NCBI GenBank assembly: GCA_000711775.1
Contig: ARYC01017955.1
Span: 1-64,000 of the forward strand
Length of the DNA stretch: 64,000 bases
Reading direction: 5' to 3'
Source: Oxytricha trifallax
Lineage: Eukaryota; Ciliophora; Spirotrichea; Sporadotrichida; Oxytrichidae
The translations under genes and the position numbers were made by a program. The notes beneath the pieces are model-generated. The model searched no databases. It saw nothing but the letters and a program-made list of their open reading frames with translations, and was not told where the DNA came from. Shown here one piece after another: positions 56,427 through 64,000 of this stretch (positions within the stretch are counted from its first letter, which is position 1; every line of letters begins with the position of its first letter).

Positions 56427-59400
56427 TCAAGCACTCTATGAACTTTTGGTCCAACAATTAGCTAAAATAGCATAATTATAGGTAGATTAATTAATTTAAT
56501 CAAGATTGCACATTTCACTGTATTTATATTAATATTTATATATTTTAAGGTACTCTACCGCATTTGACCTGTTTTGCGGTAGAGTACCTTAATTATATTA
56601 ATTATCAAATAAATTAATTTTAAACGCTTTTATTAATTATGACATTTAGTTTCATTATTAAATTAGAAAGTTATAAGGATAGGGTGACCCACAGGGGCCC
56701 GAGGCTGGAGACTTTCTAATAGAGCTTTCTACTACACTAAGGCCTGCTGAGGGTAGGCAGGGGGTTGCTGGGTTCACCGCATTAGGGGCCAGTCGGCGGG
56801 GTTCAATCTGTCAGATCCTAGACTCCTCGAGTCGTCTGCACGCTAAGGATTTCCCTGCATTAGATGAGCTTCCTGGCGTGAGTTCAGTTTCCTAGGTAAT
56901 AGGGAGCAGGATGAAGGTGGTGCTCAACCTTCAAAAGTGAGACGATGAGAACCATAGAAGCCAACGATAATGATTTTTCTCCCACACCAGGTCGGGTTAA
57001 TGAGGCTACCACAGCGAAAGGACAGAGACTACTATCTCAGCAGCGGTGGAACCTGGTAAGCGTTTTCTCCAGACTCCCCTTTAATTGTTTACAGGAAGCA
57101 GATCTCTACGAGCTCTGTGGGGGATACTCCTAGTTCGCTAGGCTCTTATCTCTGATTTTACATCTCGGTACAGGGAAATGTGGAATGGGGGGCGAGGTGG
57201 TTTTTCGGAGTTTTCTAGTTCACGACTTGCCACGTCATTGATTGCCACGTCAACTCACTCAGATACGTCTACGTCACGACTAAGATTGATGGTTTGATTT
57301 TAGTATTAAACAGTGATATGTTAAATTTAATTTGAGATTACTCATTACTACATTTAGTTTCTATAAAAAGTAATATATAAATATAGTATTTATAAAAAAC
57401 AAAAATAAATAAAAAATATTGCTTTATAAAGCAACAAGGCATATAGAAAAAATTATTTGATATGTTTAAAATTAAATAATTATAATTCACTATTATTTTA
57501 TTTATTATATATTACTTTTTATAGAAACTAAATGTCATAATTAATAAAAGCATTTAAAATTAATTTATTTGATATTGATAATTAATATAATTAAGGTACT
57601 CTACCGCAAAACAGTCAAATGCGGTAGAGTACCTAAAAATATATAAATATTAATATAAATACAGTGAAATGTGCAATCTTGATTAAATTAATTAATCTAC
57701 CTATAATTATGCTATTTTAGATAAATGGGTAGCTTTTCTGCTATAAAGAACCCTAAGAACATCAGTTTACAGAAGAAACGCACGACTGGCTCACAAATTC
57801 CAAAGTACATGTACATTGGCCACATCAAAATGGTTCTAATAAGAGCGAGGATATTGGAGAAAGCAGAGTCCATGGCTTGACGATCAGCTGCTTAGTCCTC
57901 GTTATTTTGTTTATTTTCTGGCTCTCCTTGTTCTTTATTTGCATTGGAATCATCCACATCTTGGTCTTTCTTTTAATTTTTGCTTCCCTTAGAGTCTTAT
58001 AATCAAAAGTAATTAAGAGATTTATAACTAATGATTTACTATATTGACCTTGGCTTGATGAGTTCTGCTTTCCACTATTACTGTCAATCATTTTTTTACT
58101 GAACTCGATTTCTCTTTATTTCTAGATCTCTATTCTTTCACATATAAATACTATTGATAACTTTGGCTAACTTTAATTTACTATCAATAATTTAAAATCT
58201 TTCCTTAAGTTCATGTAAGGCTTTTATAACATCTTGATTTTAGCCATTACTCAAATCAAGTGCTTTGTTGAAGTCAGTTCTTGCTTTGTTATTTTCACCT
58301 ATCATCATAAATTTATTTAGCTCATAGAAACTTACTACCATAATTTCAAATAAATTAGTTTAATGTTTGTTAATAATCATGTAAGCAGTTCCTCTTCTAT
58401 AAAGGGCTTTCTCGTTGTTATCTTCCTTATCTAGCACCTGAGTAGAGTACTTAATGCAGTAGTGATATTGCTCCACTTTCAAGTAACATAAACTTAAGTT
58501 CAAGCACATTACTTACTTAAATATAAGCTTTTATCAATCTTTATGTATATTTGATTTATATAAAGCACACTGGTATCTCAATCTCCTTAATGTACTAAAC
58601 AGCAGTCTCCTGGTCTGGAATGATGTTATTTTCATTCTCAAATAGCATCTTCATTGCGAAAAGTGATTTATTGTAGTGCATGATGGCTCCCTCGAAATTC
58701 TTCTGCTTTGCCAGAATATTGCCGTTTTGTTTCTCGATGTAGGGTACATTAAGCTTCTCTTCAACTTTGCGAGTGGGGTAGTCCTCTATGACGTCAGCTT
58801 GATTCTTTGTTCCTGCATTTTCGTCCAATTTAAATCGATTATTAATAGGGAAAAAATTTAGGGGTTTTGGGGAAAATTTTGATTATTATTTTGGTGAATT
58901 TGACTTAGTCTTAACTTTGAGAATCAGGTGACGCATTGGTTGGTTAGGATGATGCATCCTATTAGCTGGTTTAGTCTTAACTTGAAGTTTATTGCTATTC
59001 CTGCTTTTGCTCTTCTTGCTGCTTCTGCTATTTAGAATCACTTGACTTTCTGTCAGATGCAGAAGATGCTGTTGTTGTTTCTTACTTATCATCAGTTTTT
59101 GCTTGATTCTTGTTTTTTTGACTTTGATCCTCTTGAACCTGATTTGTTTGATCTCTGCTCTCTGTCTTCTGTTCCTCTTGAGCTTATAATATATATCCCA
59201 GATTAACATAACCTATAATAGCTATAGCTTTAAGCTGATGAATCGTCTTGTCCCTTCTACGGCTTGTTTGCTTGGTCATCCTGATTTTAAACAGATGTCT
59301 AAGCATTTTAGCTTTAATCAGTCTTTTTATCATCAGCTTGTTGAGTGTTAACTTGAGATGGCTCTTCTTCTTGCTTCTGATCCTCATCAACTCCAACTTC

Positions 59401-59631
59401 CTCTTAGTCATCTTTGCCCTAGGCATCTTATTGCTGCTGTGAGTTGTCATTGGTAGATGATGTGGTTTATGCGGCTGCTTAGTTCTTCTTCTTTTTGTTC
59501 TTTTTCTTGGACTGAGTCTGTTAAGAGGATGACTGCTGCTGATTTTGCTGGTCTTACTTCTGCTGTTGATCTTTTTGTTGCTACTCTTGATCTTGGTTGG
59601 TGTTTGCCTGAGTGTTTTCTTGGTTCTCCAT
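56427..59631 (-). CDS. Q/E/K-rich N-terminus, TPR domain, C-terminal membrane anchor (FKBP8/immunophilin-like TPR)
   Basis: ATG 59631. Residues 1-220 are Gln/Asp/Lys/Ser-rich low complexity. Then a three-repeat TPR domain: YIEKQNGNILAKQKNFEGAI, CLNLSLCYLKVEQYHYCIKY, NEKALYRRGTAYMI and ARTDFNKALDL, followed by the basic helix ERIEIQKQREIEFSKKM, a pattern typical of FKBP/AIP co-chaperones that bind Hsp90. No FKBP fold is visible. The C-terminus is hydrophobic (ILALIRTILMWPMYMYFGI, FFCKLMFLGFFIAE), suggesting a tail anchor. Five IESs with phase-preserving pointers were resolved, one being the TA element at 56465. One further junction near 57965-58030 is unresolved. The last codons after the TA join read to TGA 56427. 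Confidence 0.75.
56465..57717. mobile_element. TA-flanked composite element, 1253 bp, with GC-rich cargo
   Basis: Inverted ends of about 190 bp start AAATAGCATAATTATAGG and include CAAGATTGCACATTTCACTG and a GGTACTCTACCGCA hairpin. TA on both sides (56463-56464 and 57718-57719) coincides with an IES of the TPR gene. The centre holds a GC-rich block (about 56680-57290), unlike the rest of the window. Inverted copies of ACATTTAGTTTC at 56643, 57350 and 57530 suggest a nested or rearranged structure. Confidence 0.75.
56680..57290. repeat. GC-rich insert inside the TA element
   Basis: About 600 bp of G+C-rich DNA, beginning near GGTGACCCACAGGGGCCCGAGG and ending with CACGTCA-type repeats (57225-57285). 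Contains GGGGTTCAATCTG, similar to a Pol III B box. The short ORF inside is not convincing. Possibly a retroposon insertion. Confidence 0.45.
58140..58203. other. IES, pointer TCTTTC
   Basis: TCTTTC at 58134-58139 and 58198-58203; the join reads LHELKERIEIQKQREIEF. Confidence 0.82.
58509..58569. other. IES, pointer AAGCACA
   Basis: AAGCACA at 58502-58508 and 58563-58569; the join reads IEIPVCLNLSLCYL. Confidence 0.88.
58832..58901. other. IES, pointer AATTT, containing G4T4G4
   Basis: AATTT at 58827-58831 and 58897-58901; the join reads QDQVKLDENAGTKN in phase, linking the Q-rich and TPR parts. Inside, 58861-58872 is GGGGTTTTGGGG, a telomere-type tract in eliminated DNA. Confidence 0.78.
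59185..59236. other. IES, pointer AGCT
   Basis: AGCT at 59181-59184 and 59233-59236; the join reads DDSSAQEEQKTES. Confidence 0.75.
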
Positions 59632-59900
59632 CTTAACAAACAGTATAAACATATATAAATACACTTTTAATCTTCGTTGCTTTGGTTTTTGTTGTGATGT
59701 TTGTATGTGTCACTATCTTTTTAAGTTAATCTTGAATTAAATTAGAAACAATTTTATCAATAACTAAGTCACTCAGTCAACATATAACTAGTGACGTAAA
59801 TCAAATAATGCTTTCAATTCAATTAAATTTGCATTTTCAGAATGAGAACGACTTTTGGTATAATCCTATGAAATATTACAAATCCTTTTCATATAAATTT

Positions 59901-61878
59901 TCAAAGATTTTCAATTTTATGACAAATTTGAATGTTATTTGATACAGCATTTGCAGTTAGATTATTTTGACTCTTATTGAAATTGTCTTTGGCTTCATTG
60001 ACAATCTAAGCCCATTCACTACCCTCTACTTTAATTTCATCATTGTCATTTAAAGTATCTTGCAAAATATGGACTTATTTTTCTTGATAGCTTGTAGTGG
60101 CGAGATTAAAAGGTAAGTTTAGCTTGAAAGTTGGCTAAAATTTAGATTGAGTTGAGATACTTTTCTGTGGTGTGCTCATTTGGTTTGCAAAGTCTATTTA
60201 AACGTTTAAGTTTTCAATGTCATCGGTATCTTATAGCCCATTAAAGTCATCCTCTCTTTTGTTCTCTTTTCCTTGATGGTTTATTCAATAAATCATTAAA
60301 AATTAAGGCATTAATGCTATTTATTAGGTTCTTTGCATCTCCTATATATTAAGACTGATCGCCTACACCACCAAGTATAAAGCTTGTGTTTTAACTTTAG
60401 AATTGATTGAATACTGATTGTAAAGTCTTGTCACTATATTTATCGTCACAGTCAGCATACATGTCTCTTCGTAAGTAGCCATTTAAATAGCTTAGATTGA
60501 ATGTATTTCGTTCACTAGTTAGGCAGCTTGGAATTGGTGATTACTGGTTTTAAAATTAGTTTTAGTTGAAAATATTTTGAAAATTTGTCTACTCATTAAT
60601 GGTACAGCCATTCAAATCTGCATTTTGTAAAACTCTTGACTCTGATTTGAATCTATTTTAAGCTTATAGTTAATTTTCAATTGAGATTTGTTAATTCAAA
60701 AAAGGCATATTATACTCTGAAGTTGATTTGTTTTGATTATCAATTGCTGAAATCTGGTCGAATGATTGATCATTTGAAAACAAATTGCTCTATAACTTAG
60801 TATAATTCATGCTTGCTAAGTCTTCAGAGTGTTTATTATGCTAATGTGCAACAAAATTGTTCTTCTTTCTTGGATTTAAGTCTGGTGTATAAGATTCGTT
60901 AAAGAATTCGCTAGTTTGAATCTCTGATATGGGATTTACATTTTCAATTTAATCAAAGTTTTCATGTCCTTAGAAATTAAGCATTTTCGTTGTCTCAAGA
61001 AGTTCAATATCCTCTTTGTCAATATTAATATTTTGTATTTTTTTTTATGAGAAAATTTTGTCACCTTTAAATCTAGGAGTCTCTTTCGGCTAAAGTCCCT
61101 GATTTTCGATTTACAGTGAGTTTATTTATAGTTTGTTTACTTTATTTCTTATTTTAATTTAGGAATCTAATTAGGTGTCTTAGCTCATATCTAGCTACGT
61201 AGTAATTGGTTTATTTAAATCTTTGCCTCTTGAAGCGTCTCTGATTTACTTTTTTTTTAGTTCTAACCTCTCTTAAAAAGTTTTGTTCTCTATGTCATTT
61301 AAATCTAGCTAGGATAATTTAGACTAGCTTATTGTATTTGCATGTTTAAAGGCATGACTTGGGTAATCCTTCTGAGAAAGTCCTTCGTCATTTGAAGTTT
61401 AAAAATTGCCAGTTATCTCAAAATTCTACAATTCTAATGGCATACCACTTAAATCATCACTTCCCTCAATTAGCTCAATTTCTTACAACTCATTGAGCAG
61501 CTCCTACTCAATCTCTAAGGGAGTCTTTTTTCCATTACTCTTATCGTATTAAGTCAAGGACTTTTTATAGACTTATCTTGAATTAGTCTATGGCTTGCTA
61601 AACATAGAAAGTGTCGTTGATTTAATAGATGAATTTTTGTTTTAAGGGGAATACTAGTCATAAGAAAGGTCATCTTAGAATTCAGTTAGCTTTCTAGGTT
61701 GTAGTTGAAATCCCTCTTGATTTAATGGAGATTAGATGTCTTAAGTAATTGGACTAAAACACTAACTAAAAGTCTCCTATCTTTATGGAAAGTGATATTC
61801 AAATTTTTTAACTCCCTATTCTAACTGAAGTTTTTTCAAGGCTTCAATAAGTTATTAAGATTGTGCTTCAACTGACAT
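59901..61878 (-). CDS. Q/N/S-rich low-complexity protein, 643 aa, unknown
   Basis: ATG 61878 (MSVEAQSQQLIEALKKLQLE). Two MDSs, 60293-61878 and 59901-60246, sum to 1932 nt, exactly 644 codons with TGA at 59901. Over 60 Gln are encoded by TAA/TAG. The N-terminal 25 residues form a short amphipathic helix; then a Glu-rich patch (EIEQELLNELQEIELIEG) and long Asn/Ser/Gln tracts. Disordered in appearance; no family recognised. Confidence 0.82.
60251..60296. other. IES, pointer TCAT, 46 bp
   Basis: TCAT at 60247-60250 and 60293-60296; the join reads ALIFNDFNGLQDTDD and gives a whole-codon total. Confidence 0.85.
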
Positions 61879-62089
61879 TTCTGTTGATTATAATTATCAG
61901 TTTTTTTATTTAATAATTCATCGATAATGATATTCTTATTTTTATCTATTGAGACTTTTCTATGATTCTAACTCCCATTCTAAAGACATCACAATATTTA
62001 GATCATCACTTATTACTCTTCTATTTGCTAAGTCTCTATTTCTAAATCGAGAATACCTTAGATGCTATGAATTGCTGTAAAATGAATTT

Positions 62090-64000
62090 ATGGCTTTTCC
62101 ACAATTTTTCTCTATTCTGTACGCTTATGCTAAATATGTGATAAGAGCAGATGAATAATGTTAATTCAACTATTGATTAAAAATAAATTCCAATTTTTTG
62201 ACATATTAAACATTACTTTCTGATTTATCAATATCTAGGCAGTGCAGTAGGAGCTTTAGAGGAATGTTTAAGAAGCTAAGTTAAAGAGAGACATCCAAAG
62301 TTATATCTGTATTTGGGCAAAGCATACTTGAAAATGAATTAACCACTCAGAGTCTATGAAAATTGGATGAAATATTTGCAATGTGCTAGCAAGAAACAGA
62401 CTGAAAAAAGAAAAATGGTTAAAGAATAATTAAAGTACTTTGAATCCTTTGCAGAATTGTAAGGCTAGTTAACATTGTTTTTTATCATTCATATATAGGA
62501 TTGCAAAGATTGATGGGATAACTATATCTCAAATCAAGTCTATGGAAAAGCAAAAGCTAAACATTATAGATCTAGATGGGCATAAATTCTTAGAATAAAT
62601 AGAAAGACAAGAATTGCTTGATTAGCCTACAAAATTATTGACAAAAGCCAAAATTTATGCATACCTCTTAAAAGACTAAAAGAAAGCTGTGGAAACTTAT
62701 GAAAAACTAATAACCGACTATGTCCATTTTCTAGATGGTTACATAAGTTACTGGAACTATTTAAAAAGAAACAAAAATTATCATGAATCTCTAAGGATTG
62801 CTTAATTAGCTATGAAAGCTTCAGAAAGTACAAAAGTACCAACTTCATTATGGGTATTATCTCGAATGAATATGTCTAAGTCATACCTAATTGATAGGTA
62901 AATCAAAAAATCTATAGAAGTCTTGAAAGAAATATGCTATATTTTGCCTCCATTCCCTATGTGTGAACTCAATTTTGTGGAAACTGTACTTGAACACTAA
63001 CAAGACCAAGATTCTGCTTCTGATTTAGTTTTTTTAAAAGTTTTCATAATTTTTTTAATTGGATTATATATCTGATTTGGAAACTGTTAGGTCATAGTAA
63101 AATGATCAGGAAAACTCAAACATCTTTCCATATGAAAACAATCAATACAACTCCTCAGTGGCTAGAAACTACTTCTCCTTTGCTAATACGAGGCAGAATA
63201 CAGCTCATCGTAAATATGAATCCATCCAATTGATACAAGTAGATGACTCAAGTTCTTTGAATTATGGAAATTAAAATACAGTTGAAAAGTTATAAGAAGA
63301 TTGTGAATATTTTAACTATCAAAATTACGGTCAGTAATCTCAGGATTTCTTTGAAAATAAAAGGATTGTAAAAAGAAAAATGCTACTCTAGCAATCTATA
63401 GATTCCCCATTTTTATTAGCAAGTTAAGTTGAAGATGTTAGTAGCCAGTAAAATAACTTGGTCCATATTGATGAAAAGGGAAGAGTTACATCCTAGTTCA
63501 ATAAAGACTACTAGAAAGACCCTATTTTCATTAATATTTTATTATATTAATCAATTAATTTCAAATTATTCTATTTAAGGTGGGGTAAATTAGATTAGTC
63601 CAAGAAAACTCATTTTTACAGAATCAGTAATTTAACAAGAAAATAAAGTTCTTGAGTTTAATAATAATCTCTAAGTGAATAACAATGCCCAAAGAATCGT
63701 TCACACAAATAGAACTAGCTTTGCTTTTGATTAAGAGCAATAGAATTATGCTACTTTTTCAAAGAAATAACTGAATGTCTAATAACCTAGCAGGAGAATC
63801 TCTAGAGTAAGTTAATTAATTATTTGCTTAATAATTTTACATAGTTTTCTTTTATGCAAAATAGCTCTAGACGCAGTACATAAATGGCTATTGATGAATC
63901 AAAACCTTAAAATTAAGAGAGATCATCTAAAATACATTTATATAGACCTTCGGTTTATGGATCGATATCAAATTATAGCAATGAAGATATAATTGTTTAT
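62090..64000 (+). CDS. TPR-like protein with Asn/Ser-rich C-terminus, multi-MDS, runs off the window
   Basis: ATG 62090 (MAFPQFFSILYAYAKYVI). MDSs 62090-62150, 62248-62453, 62506-63026, 63079 to about 63540, about 63580-63806 and 63872 onward. The first four joins keep phase. TPR/helical-repeat character: ALEECLRSQ, LYLYLGKAYLKMNQPLRVYENW, TKAKIYAYLLKDQKKAVETYEKL, SYWNYLKRNKNYHESLRIAQ, similar to subunits such as APC3/CDC27-type TPR proteins but not specific enough to name. The C-terminal half is Asn/Gln/Ser-rich. The join near 63540-63580 is unresolved. Confidence 0.75.
62151..62247. other. IES, pointer GCAG
   Basis: GCAG at 62147-62150 and 62244-62247; the join reads YVIRAVGALEECL. Confidence 0.72.
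62454..62505. other. IES, pointer TTGCA
   Basis: TTGCA at 62449-62453 and 62501-62505; the join reads FESFAKIDGITIS. Confidence 0.8.
63027..63078. other. IES, 8-bp pointer TCTGATTT
   Basis: Repeat at 63019-63026 and 63071-63078; the join reads QDSASDLETVRSQ. Confidence 0.9.
63807..63871. other. IES, pointer CTCTAGA
   Basis: CTCTAGA at 63800-63806 and 63865-63871; the join reads PSRRISRRSTQMAIDE. Confidence 0.88.

Noticed and set aside
56945-57133. 62-codon ORF in the GC-rich insert
   Set aside because: No family resemblance and no ciliate-type codon use; kept only as part of the repeat.
59184-59639. 151-codon Arg/Lys/Thr-rich frame on the minus strand
   Set aside because: It is the shifted shadow of the Q/E/K-rich N-terminus of the TPR gene; the Gln-rich frame continues in phase across two IESs.
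1-64000. TAA and TAG codons inside most reading frames as signs of pseudogenes
   Set aside because: They occur at Gln-like positions in clearly conserved proteins (channel, phosphatase, TLDc, TPR); ciliate code 6 explains them. Only TGA was treated as stop.

Overview
The window reads as germline (micronuclear) DNA of a stichotrichous ciliate, most likely Oxytricha trifallax or a close relative such as Stylonychia. Four things support this. (1) Base composition is strongly AT-rich, and coding frames make sense only with TAA and TAG read as glutamine and TGA as the sole stop (ciliate nuclear code 6). (2) Genes are cut into macronuclear-destined segments (MDSs) by short AT-rich internal eliminated sequences (IESs); each IES has a short direct repeat (pointer) at its borders, and keeping one copy restores the frame. 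(3) There are three TBE transposons whose ends carry telomere-type C4A4C4 repeats. (4) One gene has its segments in scrambled order. Species is inferred from these traits, not from a database match.

Layout. 1-2622: right part of a TBE element (TBE-A). 2626-6728 (-): MAPKKK-type kinase with a long Q/N-rich N-terminus, cut at its kinase domain by TBE-A. 7090-11015 (-): single-pass membrane protein. 11387-11803: palindromic TA MITE. 11845-13530 (-): TPR protein. 13903-14457 (+): prefoldin subunit 1. 14617-18658 (+): scrambled SK-type potassium channel, 3' half lying before the 5' half. 19364-35659 (+): dual-specificity phosphatase gene spread over 16 kb, including a roughly 5.4-kb insertion-rich intron/IES and two TBE elements (27129-31234 and 31532-35645, opposite orientations). 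35691-37004 (+): B-box/TLDc protein with no internal IES. 37108-37572 (-): small low-complexity ORF. 39880-44530 (-): very large Q/N/S-rich protein with a second copy of the 417-bp MITE in one IES. 45560-47370: small membrane ORF, glutaredoxin, hypothetical ORF. 48032-48657: perfect-palindrome element. 48890-49687 (-): multi-pass membrane protein. 49819-51838 (-): second zinc-finger/TLDc protein. 52480-53331 (-): Q-rich protein. 53431-54752 (+): single-TM protein. 54914-55915 (-): C-terminal part of an Ariadne-type protein with a RanBP2 finger. 56427-59631 (-): Q-rich/TPR/tail-anchored protein carrying a 1.25-kb TA-flanked element. 59901-61878 (-): Q/N-rich protein. 62090-end (+): TPR protein.

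The strongest result is the potassium channel. Joining nine MDSs through pointers (including a 15-bp scrambled pointer shared by 14617-14631 and 18644-18658) and removing two GT-AG introns gives exactly 648 codons ending in TGA, with the expected S1-S6/pore order. A similar reconstruction shows that one TBE lies inside an IES of the phosphatase gene. Several non-TBE elements (long palindromes with 8-bp target duplications, TA-flanked MITEs) sit in eliminated DNA and may be undescribed families. All arithmetic is from window coordinates; no searches were run.
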